A program made the translations under genes and the position numbers. From Streptomyces sp. S.PB5 (GTDB lineage Bacteria > Actinomycetota > Actinomycetes > Streptomycetales > Streptomycetaceae), in the NCBI RefSeq assembly GCF_030403745.1, contig NZ_JAQMWP010000013.1, positions 62,001-126,000 of the forward strand: a stretch of DNA of 64,000 nt, given 5' to 3'. The notes under the pieces are model-generated. The model was given only the letters and a program-made list of their open reading frames with translations, was not told the DNA's origin and did not search any database. Position 1 is the first letter of the stretch. Each line of letters begins with the position of its first letter. Positions 34,930 through 43,594 of this stretch are shown one piece after another.

Positions 34930-36030
34930 TCAGTCGAGCGGGCGGCGGGACTTCACCTGCGCCCGGTCCGCCGCCTCCGAACCCTCGATCCAGCCCGCCT
35001 CGTCGCTGACACCGCGCAGGCGGGTCGTGGTGGTCTGCGGGAACAGGTGGTCGAGGCGGTCGGTGACCGCGACCTCCCGGGTGGCGAGGACCGGGAGCAG
35101 ATCGTCGCCGACCTGGGTCTCGGCGGCGGCACGCAGCCGGGTGCCGAGGCGGTGGGCGTAGGCCGCGAGGAAGGACTGCCGGAAGGTCTTGGTCCGCTTG
35201 CGGCCGCCGGCGCGCTGGGCCGCCTCCGCCTTCGTCATCGCCGTCGTGGCCTGGACGAGGAGCGAGGTGTAGAGGAGTTCCACGGCCTCCAGGTCGGGTT
35301 CGAAGCCGACGACCGTGGAGAAGGCGAACGCCTCGTTCCACACCGCCCGGCAGTGGTTCGCCGTCGCCACCGCGTCCAGCAGCACCGCCTTGGCCTGCTC
35401 GTAGGGCGGTTCGACCCCGATCCGGCAGGCGCTCGGGGTGTCGTGCGTGGGCGCCTGGGCGTCGAGCAGCGCCTCGTCGACGCTGTGCCGGGCCATCAGC
35501 TCCTGCGCCTTGGCGCTGAGCGCCTCGGCCTCCTCCGGGTAGCCGGTCGCCTCCGCCTTCGCGAGCAGAGCGCGGATACGGGTGAGCATGCGGGACTCGG
35601 GGTGCGTCCTGCGGGTGGCCGGCTCGTCGAGGGGCTCCAGCGCCGGGAGCCGCAGCAGCAGGCGGTACAGCTCCAGCTGCGCCGTGGCACGGGAGAAACG
35701 GTCCATCCGCGCGGGCTCCTCGGCCGTCAGCTCTTCGAGCTGCGCCCGCCAGCGAGGACCACGCGCACGGTCGTCGGCCGCCTGCGCCCGGACGAGCGCC
35801 GCCACCAGCCGTACATGGACGTCGTCCAGTTCCCGCCGCACGAGTCGTACGACGTCGGCGGGCTGCCAGCCGCGCCGCCAGGCCGTCGCGAGGAACTCCC
35901 GGCCCCGCCGGTCGAGTTCGGGGTCGCTCGACCTGTCCGCGGCGAGCAGGGAGGCCGCCGTGTCGAGGGCGGCGTCGGTGTCTGCGTAGAGAGCGGCCTC
36001 GAAGGCACGGTCGACGGTGTCGCTGGTCAC
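34930..36030 (-). CDS. DUF2786 domain protein
   Basis: 366 residues, GTG start. The DUF2786 motif is in the middle (about 147-190): LTRIRALLAKAEATGYPEEAE followed by LSAKAQELMARHSVDEALL. The region after it (AVLLDAVATANHCRAVWNEAF, TAMTKAEAAQRAG, FRQSFLAAYAHRLGTRL) resembles the DUF7168 part of such proteins. The first 130 residues are helical and Arg/Asp/Ala-rich. Some DUF2786 proteins occur on mobile elements and phages, but the function is unknown. No Shine-Dalgarno sequence precedes the GTG. Confidence 0.85.
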   Translation of the reverse strand: MTSDTVDRAFEAALYADTDAALDTAASLLAADRSSDPELDRRGREFLATAWRRGWQPADVVRLVRRELDDVHVRLVAALVRAQAADDRARGPRWRAQLEELTAEEPARMDRFSRATAQLELYRLLLRLPALEPLDEPATRRTHPESRMLTRIRALLAKAEATGYPEEAEALSAKAQELMARHSVDEALLDAQAPTHDTPSACRIGVEPPYEQAKAVLLDAVATANHCRAVWNEAFAFSTVVGFEPDLEAVELLYTSLLVQATTAMTKAEAAQRAGGRKRTKTFRQSFLAAYAHRLGTRLRAAAETQVGDDLLPVLATREVAVTDRLDHLFPQTTTTRLRGVSDEAGWIEGSEAADRAQVKSRRPLD

Positions 36031-36105
36031 GGGGCGATCGTCTCATTCCCCGAAAATCGGGTGCCGTGGCCCATGGCGGCTTCGAGCATGGCCCGCATGA
36101 TGGAC

Positions 36106-36723
36106 ATGTCTCTCTACGCGGCCTTCCTCGTGGCCGCTTTCGCGCTCTGTCTGACTCCGGGTCCCGACATGATGTTCATCGTGGCGATGGGCGGCCGGGG
36201 CGGCCCCGCGGCGGGGGTGATGGCGGCGTTCGGGGTGGCCTGCGCGATGTTCGTGCACACGGTCGCCGCGGCGCTCGGGCTCTCGGCGCTGTTCCTGGCG
36301 CTGCCGACGCTGTACCACGTGCTGCGCTGGGCGGGGGCGGCGTATCTGCTGTATCTCGCGGTGAAGGCGTTCCGGGACCGTTCGCCGGTGGGCGAGGGGA
36401 CGGTGACCGGGCCCGGGATGCGGCGGGCCTTCTGGCAGGGGGCGGTCACCAATCTGCTGAACCCCAAGGTGATCCTCTTCAACGTGGCGTTCCTGCCGCA
36501 GTTCGTGGCGCCCGAGAAGGGGCACGTGTGGGAGCAGTTCCTGGTCCTCGGGCTGACGATCACGGTCATGGGGTTCGCGGTGGACGGCTCGATCGGACTG
36601 CTCTCCGGAAAGCTGTCGGCGCTGCTGCGGCGGAGCCGGCGGGTGGCACGGGGGCTGAACATCTTCAGCGGGACGGTGTTCACGGGGCTGGCGGTGCGGT
36701 TGGCGGTGTCGTCGCCGGAGTAG
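36106..36723 (+). CDS. LysE/RhtB family amino acid exporter
   Basis: 205 residues from ATG 36106. Six membrane segments with the family start LTPGPDMMFIVAMGGRGGPAAG and the WQGAVTNLLNPKVILFNVAFLPQFV motif. Exports amino acids or analogues; substrate unknown. In-frame ATGs at 36073, 36088, 36097 and 36100 are possible starts and none has a clear RBS, so the N-terminus is uncertain by up to 11 residues. Confidence 0.9.
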   Translation: MSLYAAFLVAAFALCLTPGPDMMFIVAMGGRGGPAAGVMAAFGVACAMFVHTVAAALGLSALFLALPTLYHVLRWAGAAYLLYLAVKAFRDRSPVGEGTVTGPGMRRAFWQGAVTNLLNPKVILFNVAFLPQFVAPEKGHVWEQFLVLGLTITVMGFAVDGSIGLLSGKLSALLRRSRRVARGLNIFSGTVFTGLAVRLAVSSPE

Positions 36724-36796
36724 GGGCGGTGGGTGGGGGTGGGACCGGGGAGGCCGGGGGACGCTCCGGCACGCGTGCGCGTGGAGGCCTTTTGAT

Positions 36797-36841
36797 GTCA
36801 ACCGAGGGTTGACGCGGCTCGGGTGTCAACCTACGGTTGAC
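36797..36841 (+). promoter_or_regulatory. Double-palindrome leaderless promoter of the ClpN-HTH gene
   Basis: Two palindromes GTCAACC-N3-GGTTGAC with perfect arms, apart from A/G variation in the N3 centre: 36797-36813 and 36825-36841, centres 28 bases apart. TTGACG (36809-36814, straddling the end of palindrome 1) and TACGGT (36832-36837, inside palindrome 2) form a -35/-10 pair with a 17-base spacer. The ATG at 36844 lies 6 bases after the -10, so the message is expected to be leaderless. The operators cover the whole promoter, pointing to autorepression. Confidence 0.8.
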
Positions 36842-36843
36842 AC

Positions 36844-37578
36844 ATGACGACGAATCCCAGCATCACGTCATCCGTACGCCTCGACGACCTCATCGCGGCC
36901 ATCAAGAAGGTGCACGACCAGCCGCTCGACCAGCTCCAGGACGCGGTGATCGCCGCCGATCACCTCGGCGAGGTGGCCGACCATCTGATCGGCCACTTCG
37001 TGGACCAGGCCCGGCGTTCGGGCGCCTCCTGGACGGACATCGGCAGGAGCATGGGGGTCACGCGGCAGGCCGCGCAGAAGCGGTTCGTGCCGAAGGAGGG
37101 CTCGGACCTCTCCGCGAACCAGGACTTCAGCCGGTTCACGCCGCGTGCCCGCAACACGGTGATGGCCGCCCACAACGAGGCCGTCGCCGGTCGTCACACC
37201 GAGGGCCGGCCCGAGCACCTCGTCCTCGGCCTGCTGGCCGAACCGGAGGCCCTGGCCGCCAAGGCGATCACCGCGCAGGGGGTCCTCCTGGACGCCGTAC
37301 GCCAGGCCGCCACCGCCGCGCTGCCCCCGGCCGCCGAGGACGCCCCCGAGCTCGTCCCCTACGGCTCCGACGCCAAGAAGATCCTGGAACTCACCTTCCG
37401 CGAGGCCCTCCGCCTCGGCCACAACTACGTCGGCACCGAGCACATCCTGCTGGCCCTGCTGGAGTTCGAGAACGGCCAGGGCGTACTGACCGACCTCGGC
37501 ATCAGCAAGCCTGCGGCGGAGGAGTACGTCATGACGACCCTCGCCAAGATCCAGGTGAGGCCGGCCGGGGAGGGGTGA
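36844..37578 (+). CDS. Clp N-domain protein with helix-turn-helix, probable autoregulator
   Basis: 244 residues. Residues 1-90 include a helix-turn-helix (SGASWTDIGRSMGVTRQAAQKRF). Residues 95-235 hold two Clp N-terminal repeats of the type found in ClpC/ClpA (RFTPRARNTVMAAHNEAV, EHLVLGLLAEPEALA; LTFREALRLGHNYVGTEHILLALLE). There is no AAA+ module. A DNA-binding part joined to a substrate/adaptor-binding Clp N-domain suggests a regulator that senses Clp substrates or phospho-arginine marks; that is inference. Two palindromes overlap its promoter immediately upstream. Confidence 0.88.
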   Translation: MTTNPSITSSVRLDDLIAAIKKVHDQPLDQLQDAVIAADHLGEVADHLIGHFVDQARRSGASWTDIGRSMGVTRQAAQKRFVPKEGSDLSANQDFSRFTPRARNTVMAAHNEAVAGRHTEGRPEHLVLGLLAEPEALAAKAITAQGVLLDAVRQAATAALPPAAEDAPELVPYGSDAKKILELTFREALRLGHNYVGTEHILLALLEFENGQGVLTDLGISKPAAEEYVMTTLAKIQVRPAGEG

Positions 37579-37591
37579 GGGCGCGGGGCGG

Positions 37592-37650
37592 GGGGTGACG
37601 TGGTCGAGCACGGGCGACGCCGCCGGGCAGGGGTGACGTGGTCGAGCACG
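37592..37650. repeat. 21-bp direct repeat
   Basis: A 21-base sequence beginning GGGGTGACGTGGTCGAGCAC occurs at 37592-37612 and again at 37630-37650, in the 231-base gap between the ClpN-HTH and DNA polymerase genes. I see no gene here. Confidence 0.75.
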
Positions 37651-37809
37651 ACGGAACCCGTCGAACCCGCTGACCAGGGCTGACGCCCCCGAGCAGGCCG
37701 ACGCAGCCAGCAACGCCGACGCGGCCGGACGCGCAGCTCGCGTGGCTGGGCAAGGGCGGCGTGGTCCGGTTGAGGGGCGTTGTCAGACCCTCCTGCGACA
37801 CTCGCAATC

Positions 37810-39498
37810 ATGACCGACCGCTGGGCTCTCGCCGCGGCCGAGGACGGTGGCGTGGAGATCGCCCCCCTCGGTCCGGACGGGCTGCCCGTGGGGCCGGTGC
37901 GGCGGGAGGGGGATCTCGCGGAGGCCGTGCGGGGGCGGCCGGAGGTCGCTCGGTGGGTGTGGCGGTCCACGGCCGAGGTGTATCCGCGGCTGCTCGCCGC
38001 GGGGGTGCGGGTCGAGCGGTGCTACGACGTGGAGGACGCCGAGACACTGCTGCTGGGGCATGCGGGCAGATACGGGGAGCCCCGGTCGGCCGCCGCCGCC
38101 CTGGCCCGGCTGCGGGGTGGCCCCGTACCGCCGGATCCGCCGCTGCGGTCGGCCGAACCCGGTCTGCAGTCGTCCCTGTTCGAGCCGCAGGCCGTACGGC
38201 TGCCGCTCGCCGACCTGGTCGAGGTCTACGCGGACCAGCAGCGCCGCCAGGACGCCACCGCGCACCCCGACCGGATGCGGCTGCTGATCACCGCCGAGTC
38301 GGCCGGGATGCTGGTGGCCGCCGAGATGAACCGCGCGGGGCTGCCGTGGAGCGCCGACATCCATAGGCGGGTGCTGCACGAGATGCTCGGCGAGCGGTAC
38401 GCCGGCGGCGGTGAGCCGCGGCGGCTCGCCGAGCTCGCGGACGAGGTGTCCGCCGCCTTCGGGCGCCGGGTCCGGCCCGATCTGCCGGCCGATGTCATCA
38501 AGGCGTTCGCGCAGGCAGGCATCAAGGTGAGCTCGACGCGCCGCTGGGAGATCGAGTCCGTCGACCATCCGGCAGTGAAGCCGCTGATCGAGTACAAGAA
38601 GCTGTACCGCATCTGGGTCGCCCACGGCTGGTCCTGGCTGCAGGACTGGGTGCGCGAGGGGCGGTTCCGGCCGGAGTTCCTCTGCCACGGGACCGTCACC
38701 GGGCGGTGGGTCACCAACGGCGGGGGCGCCCTGCAGATCCCCAAGGTGATACGGCGTGCCGTCGTCGCCGACCCCGGCTGGCGGCTGGTCGTCGCCGACG
38801 CCGACCAGATGGAGCCACGGGTGCTCGCGGCCATCTCCCGGGACCCCGGGCTCATGGAGGTGGCCGGCCGGGAGACCGACCTCTACCAGTCCGTCTCCGA
38901 CCGCGCCTTCTCCGGCGACCGCGACCAGGCCAAGATCGCCGTGCTGGGCGCGGTGTACGGCCAGACCTCCGGCGACGGCCTCAAGAACCTCGCCGCGCTC
39001 CGGCGCCGCTTCCCCAAGGCGGTGGCGTACGTCGACGAGGCGGCCCGCGCGGGCGAGGAGGGGCGCCTCGTACGGACCTGGCTGGGGCGCACCTGTCCCC
39101 CGGCGGCGGGCTCGGGCGATGCCGCCGAGGAGGCCGGTATCCCGCAGGAGGACGGGGCCGAGACACCCTCCGACGACGGCTGGGTACCGGGGTACGCCTC
39201 CCGCAACGCCCGTGCCCGGGGCCGCTTCGCCCGTAACTTCGTCGTGCAGGGCAGCGCCGCCGACTGGACGCTGCTGCTGCTCGCCGGACTGCGGCAGAGA
39301 TGCGCGGACATGGCGGCCGAGCTGGTCTTCTTCCAGCACGACGAGGTGATCGTGCACTGTCCGCAGGAGGAGGCGGAGACGGTCGTGGCGGCGATCCGGG
39401 AGGCGGCGGAGCTGGCGGCACGGCTGACGTTCGGGGAGACGCCGGTGCGGTTTCCGTTCTCCACGTCGGTGGTGGAGTGCTATGCGGACGCCAAGTGA
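37810..39498 (+). CDS. Family A DNA polymerase (PolA-like, exonuclease domain degenerate)
   Basis: 562 residues. The C-terminal polymerase domain is clear: TGRW in GTVTGRWVTNGG, motif A LVVADADQMEPRVLA, motif B KIAVLGAVYGQTSGDGLKNL with the O-helix Lys/Tyr-Gly, and motif C QHDEVIVHC. The N-terminal 170 residues occupy the place of the 3'-5' exonuclease domain but show no DxE or YxxxD motifs, so proofreading is doubtful. It is smaller than the housekeeping Pol I and lacks a 5' nuclease. Its role in repair or mutagenesis is not established. The 3' end lies inside a 16-bp tandem repeat tract. Confidence 0.9.
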   Translation: MTDRWALAAAEDGGVEIAPLGPDGLPVGPVRREGDLAEAVRGRPEVARWVWRSTAEVYPRLLAAGVRVERCYDVEDAETLLLGHAGRYGEPRSAAAALARLRGGPVPPDPPLRSAEPGLQSSLFEPQAVRLPLADLVEVYADQQRRQDATAHPDRMRLLITAESAGMLVAAEMNRAGLPWSADIHRRVLHEMLGERYAGGGEPRRLAELADEVSAAFGRRVRPDLPADVIKAFAQAGIKVSSTRRWEIESVDHPAVKPLIEYKKLYRIWVAHGWSWLQDWVREGRFRPEFLCHGTVTGRWVTNGGGALQIPKVIRRAVVADPGWRLVVADADQMEPRVLAAISRDPGLMEVAGRETDLYQSVSDRAFSGDRDQAKIAVLGAVYGQTSGDGLKNLAALRRRFPKAVAYVDEAARAGEEGRLVRTWLGRTCPPAAGSGDAAEEAGIPQEDGAETPSDDGWVPGYASRNARARGRFARNFVVQGSAADWTLLLLAGLRQRCADMAAELVFFQHDEVIVHCPQEEAETVVAAIREAAELAARLTFGETPVRFPFSTSVVECYADAK

Positions 39499-39589
39499 TG
39501 TGGATGCCGAGTGGTGCGGACGCCCTGTGATGCGGACGCCCTGTGATGCCGATGCCGAGTGATCAGTCGCCTGGTGATCAGTCGCCGAG
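39484..39589. repeat. 16-bp tandem repeat tract spanning two convergent gene ends
   Basis: Units of 16 bases: 39484-39499 (GCGGACGCCAAGTGAT), 39500-39515, 39516-39531 and 39532-39547 (these two identical, GCGGACGCCCTGTGAT), 39548-39563, then a 15-base variant CAGTCGCCTGGTGAT at 39564-39578 and a partial copy CAGTCGCCGAG at 39579-39589. The tract begins in the last codons of the polymerase gene and ends in the last codons of the SARP gene. Confidence 0.85.
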
Positions 39590-42500
39590 CAGGGTGTGGA
39601 GCTCGGCCAGGACCTCTTTCCGGTCCGTCCCGTCCAGCGCGACGAGCGCCGCCCGCCACTGGTCGTACGCCGCCTCGGCGCGCCCCGACTCCTGGAGCAG
39701 CAGCCCGTACTGGTGGCGGGCGAGACCGGCCGTGTAGCGATCGGCCCGGGCGTCCGCGCGGCGCAGCAGTTCGGCGCACTCGCTCTCGGCCCGTTCGGTG
39801 CGGCCGAGCAGACGCAGCGCCCGCACCAGACCGAGCCGGGACTGGGACTCGCCGTGCCAGTCCCCGTGGCCGCCGAGAATGCGCCGGCTCTCCTCGAAGT
39901 GCGGTACGGCGGCGGCCGGTTCGCCGAGGGTGAGATGGGCGTAGCCGATGTTGCAGTGCGCGGAGTGCTGCACGATGACGTTGCCGATCTCGGCGCCGAT
40001 GGCAAGGGAGCGGCGGTGCTGCTCGATGGCGGCGCGGGGGTCGGTGTGCTCGTACAGGTTGCCGAGGTGGCCGTAGGTGACGGCTTCGCCCCAGGGGTCG
40101 TCCAACTGCCGCGACAGCTCCAGGCTCTGCCGCAGGGCGGCCCCGGACTCCTCGTACCGGCCGAGGTTCTCCAGGAGCAGGCCCCGGTTGCCGAGGCAGC
40201 GGCGGATCCGGGAGAGCACGCCGAGCCGTCGCCACAGGGCGAGGGAGTCGTCGGTCAGAGCGAGCGACTCGCTGTGGCGGCCGGTGAGGAAGCGGAGGCC
40301 GGCCAGGTCGACCAGGGCGTACGCCTCGGCGACCTCGTCCCCGAACCGCCGTGCCAGCCGGAGGGCGGCCTGGCCGAGGACCTCCATCTCGGAGACGCGG
40401 CCGCCGCGTTGGAGGTAGGGGAAGAACAGCCGGAGGAGGGTGGCGACGTGCGCGGCGGTGCGGTCGTCGGGGGCGTCCGCGTACCGCTCGACCAGGGCGA
40501 CGATGTTCTCCAGCTCCGAACTGGCCCAGGCGAAGGCGTCCTCGGAGGAGGCGAAGGCCGGTACGGACAGGACGTGCGCCGCGTGCTCGGGCGGCTGCGC
40601 GGCGGTCGGGCGGCGGCGGTCGTCCTGGTCGAGGTCGGGTTCGACGATCGCGGTGAGGGTGCGTTCGGCGAGGGCCGTGTACCAGCGGACGGCGGTGCGG
40701 GCGACGTCGGGGGCGTGCCCGGCGTCCGTCAGTCCGCGGGCGAAGTCGCGGACCAGGTCGTGCGGGGCATAGCGGCCGTACGCCGTCTCCTCCAGCAGCG
40801 CCACGTCGACCAGCCGGTCCAGCGCGGCCTCGGCGCGGCCGGTCTCGGTGCCGAGGAGCCGGGCGATCAGCGGAGCGCCGTACGTCGGCAGGTCGAGGGC
40901 GCCGAGCCTGCGCAGGGCGAGGGCGGCGTCGCGGTCGGTACGGCGGCCGGAGGCGGCGAGCGCGTCGTGGGCGACGGCGAGGGAACGGCGTACGGACAGG
41001 TCGTCGTACTCCAGATGCCCCAACCTGTCGTCCGTCGCGGCCAGTTGGTCGGCCAGCACGTCGGGGGTGAGGGCCCGGCGGGCGGCGAGACGGGCGGCGA
41101 CGATACGGAGGGCGAGGGGGAGGCGGCCGGTCAGTTCCACGAGGGGGTGGGTGGCGTCGATGCGGTTGGGGTCTGCGGCGGGGGTGCGGGTTCCGGTGCC
41201 GGTGCCGGTGCCGGGGCCAGGGCCGCTGTGGGCCTCGCCGGGGCCGGGACCCGGGCCGCCGTGGGCCTCGCGGTCTGCTGGGCCCTCGCGGCCCGACACC
41301 GCCCGCAGCAGGGCCGCGCTGTCCTCCGCCGACAGCGGGGCGAGCGGGAAGCGGCGGGCGCCGTCGAGGGCGGTCAGCGGGGAGCGGCTGGTGACGATCA
41401 CCGCGCAGCCGGGGCCGGCGGGCAGCAACTGCCGTACCTGCGCGGCGCTCGCGGCGTCGTCCAGCACCAGCAACGTACGGCTCGGGGCGAGCGTCGAGCG
41501 CAGCAACGCGGCCGACGCGTCCGGGTGTTCGGGGATGGCACAGGGGTCGGCGCCCAGGTCGCGCAGGAGAGCGGTGAGAGCCTGGGCGGGGGTGAGGGGA
41601 GTCATGCCGGGGGTCGCGCCATGCAGGTTGACGTACAGCTGGCCGTCGGGGAAACGGTCCCGGAGACCGTGGGCCGCGTGGAGCGCGAGCGCGCTCTTTC
41701 CGACTCCGGCCATGCCGCTGACCACGGCGACCGGGGTGTGGCCGTCGGTGGCGGTGAGGGTGCGACGGAGGTCGTCGAGGGTGGCGGCGCGACCGGTGAA
41801 GTGGAGTGGGGGTGGGGGGAGTTGGGCGGGTCTGGGAGGCGTGGAGGGGGGTGTGGTGGAGGGCGCGGCGGGGGGCGCGGTGGGTGGGTTCTCGGTCTCG
41901 GCGGGGGTGACGTCGGGGGTGGGGTCGGCCGAGGCGGGGCGGGTGTTCGCGTCCGTGAGCGGGGCGTTGCCGGCTCCGGCAACCATGCCCTCGCCCAGGG
42001 GGCCTGTGCCGGCGCCCAGGGGAGCCGTGCCCTCGTCCAGGGGATCTGTGCCGGCGCCCGGGGGAGCTGTGCCGGCGCCCAGGGCATCGGCGTTCCCGGC
42101 CACCGCGCCCGTACCCTCGCCCGTACCCGCACCCTCACCCTCACCCTCACCGGAATCCGCACCCAAACCCGAGTCCGCCGCGCCGCTCGCCTCCGCCGCT
42201 CCCCGCAGCACCTCGACATGCGCCCCGCGCACCCCGGCCCCCGGTTCCACGCCCAGCTCCTCCACCAGACGTGTCCGTAGATCCCGGTGAACGGCAAGTG
42301 CCTCCGCCTGTCGGCCCGTTCGGTGCAGGGCCAGCATCAGCTGGCGGTGGAAGGACTCGCGCAGTGGGTGTTCGGCGGCCAGGGCCGTCAACTCCGGTAC
42401 GAGGGTGTCGAGTCGGCCCGTGCCGACGGCGAGCTCGGCGTCGTACCGCCATTCCAGAAGGAGCAGCCGGGCCTCCCGCAGCCGCTGGCCGAAGGCGTAT

Positions 42501-42946
42501 CCGCCCAGCTCGGCCGGGAGCCCGCTGAGCGGGGCGCCGCGCCACAGTCCGAGCCCGTCAGTGCAGGCGCGCAGCGTCCGCTCCCAGTCCCGCCCCGCGT
42601 GCGCGGCCCGGGCCTCGGAGACGTGGGCGTCGAAGACGTGGACGTCCAGTTCGCCCTGCTCGACGCGGAGCCGATAGCCGGGCGGTACGGCACGCAGGCG
42701 TTCGGGGGCGTCGAGGAGCCGTCGGAGCCGGGTGACGTGGTTGTGCAGCGAGGCCTGTGCGGAGGCGGGCGGCGCCCCGCCCCACAGCGCGTCCTTGAGC
42801 TCCTCGACCGGGACGGTACGGTCGGCCTCCAGGAGCAGCGCCGCGAGCAGGGCCCGTACCTTGGGGCTGTTCACCACGCGGGCGGTTCCGGCGTCGTAGA
42901 GCACCGGCGTCCCCAGCAGTCCGAACCGCAGCTCGCACCGCTTCAC
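39578..42946 (-). CDS. AfsR/SARP family regulator with NB-ARC and TPR domains
   Basis: 1122 residues from GTG 42946 (GGGAAGG about 12 bases upstream). Domains: OmpR-type winged helix (about 1-95; LGTPVLYDAGTARVVNSPKVRALLAALLLE), bacterial transcriptional activation domain (about 95-245), a Gly/Ala/Glu then Thr/Pro linker (about 250-382), an NB-ARC ATPase with P-loop GMAGVGKS (411-418), LLVLDDA and GLPLAL-like RLPLALRIV, and a TPR-rich C-terminus (GDEVAEAYALVDLAGL, GNRGLLLENLGRYEESGAAL). AfsR-type SARPs activate antibiotic or morphological genes in an ATP-modulated way. No biosynthetic cluster is adjacent, so its target is unknown. Confidence 0.93.
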   Translation of the reverse strand: MKRCELRFGLLGTPVLYDAGTARVVNSPKVRALLAALLLEADRTVPVEELKDALWGGAPPASAQASLHNHVTRLRRLLDAPERLRAVPPGYRLRVEQGELDVHVFDAHVSEARAAHAGRDWERTLRACTDGLGLWRGAPLSGLPAELGGYAFGQRLREARLLLLEWRYDAELAVGTGRLDTLVPELTALAAEHPLRESFHRQLMLALHRTGRQAEALAVHRDLRTRLVEELGVEPGAGVRGAHVEVLRGAAEASGAADSGLGADSGEGEGEGAGTGEGTGAVAGNADALGAGTAPPGAGTDPLDEGTAPLGAGTGPLGEGMVAGAGNAPLTDANTRPASADPTPDVTPAETENPPTAPPAAPSTTPPSTPPRPAQLPPPPLHFTGRAATLDDLRRTLTATDGHTPVAVVSGMAGVGKSALALHAAHGLRDRFPDGQLYVNLHGATPGMTPLTPAQALTALLRDLGADPCAIPEHPDASAALLRSTLAPSRTLLVLDDAASAAQVRQLLPAGPGCAVIVTSRSPLTALDGARRFPLAPLSAEDSAALLRAVSGREGPADREAHGGPGPGPGEAHSGPGPGTGTGTGTRTPAADPNRIDATHPLVELTGRLPLALRIVAARLAARRALTPDVLADQLAATDDRLGHLEYDDLSVRRSLAVAHDALAASGRRTDRDAALALRRLGALDLPTYGAPLIARLLGTETGRAEAALDRLVDVALLEETAYGRYAPHDLVRDFARGLTDAGHAPDVARTAVRWYTALAERTLTAIVEPDLDQDDRRRPTAAQPPEHAAHVLSVPAFASSEDAFAWASSELENIVALVERYADAPDDRTAAHVATLLRLFFPYLQRGGRVSEMEVLGQAALRLARRFGDEVAEAYALVDLAGLRFLTGRHSESLALTDDSLALWRRLGVLSRIRRCLGNRGLLLENLGRYEESGAALRQSLELSRQLDDPWGEAVTYGHLGNLYEHTDPRAAIEQHRRSLAIGAEIGNVIVQHSAHCNIGYAHLTLGEPAAAVPHFEESRRILGGHGDWHGESQSRLGLVRALRLLGRTERAESECAELLRRADARADRYTAGLARHQYGLLLQESGRAEAAYDQWRAALVALDGTDRKEVLAELHTLLGD

Positions 42947-43594
42947 GCCGAACCACTGCCTTCCCACACGCCGAACCGGCCGCGCTCCCTGACGCAAGCC
43001 CACCGCTCCTGGCGGGATTCCGCACTCCCTACGGCGGTTTCCCGCCACCGACTTTCGACCGGCACTCCGGCCGGAATCCGCTACCGTACCGGCCGTCCGG
43101 CGACTTCGCCCGTCGACTTCGCGCCACTCCGGCGATGGCCTCACGGATAACCGTTGGCCACATGTTAGCGATCTGTTGGCGCCGCCTGATGTGATCACTT
43201 CATCGGATCTGGCCCGAGGGTGCGCGCGTACAACGCGTTGCTCGGGGGAGTGTCGCCGTCGCGGCCGGATCCGGGGACGTATGAGGGTCCCGCTCGGTGG
43301 AGGTGACCGGCCGGGACCCTCGTCCCCACCCTCACCTGCGAAGACGGCCGAACCGCGGCGGATGCCGGGCGGCTCGCGCCGGACAGCGAAACGTCAGTCG
43401 GTCCGCTCCGGAACACAGACCGGCCGCCGCAGACCCCGGACCGACCGTCCCAGGCTTGCCCAGACCGACCGCCCCAGACTTACAGACCGACCGCCTCCGG
43501 CCCCAGCCACTCCCGGTCACCCTCGCCCCGGATCCCAGCCGTCCCCGTCCCGGATCCCAGCCGTCCCTGCCCCGGATCCCGGCCGCCCCCCGCC
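42947..43594. other. Gene-free stretch of about 650 bases
   Basis: Between the SARP start and the glycosyltransferase stop I find no frame with credible composition, motif or RBS. It must hold the SARP promoter. The right end carries a 22-bp tandem repeat. Confidence 0.6.
43527..43592. repeat. Three tandem 22-bp repeats
   Basis: Units at 43527-43548, 43549-43570 and 43571-43592 share CCCGGATCCC(A/G)GCCG followed by a C-rich end. They end 2 bases before the stop codon of the glycosyltransferase gene. Confidence 0.8.

Noticed and set aside
39596-42280. An 894-residue plus-strand frame opposite the SARP gene
   Set aside because: Antisense shadow of a gene with strong winged-helix, NB-ARC and TPR signatures; its own sequence has no recognisable domain.
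43527-43592. Three 22-bp tandem repeats considered as a CRISPR array
   Set aside because: Units are directly adjacent with no unique spacers, so this is a simple tandem repeat. No Cas genes are in the window.
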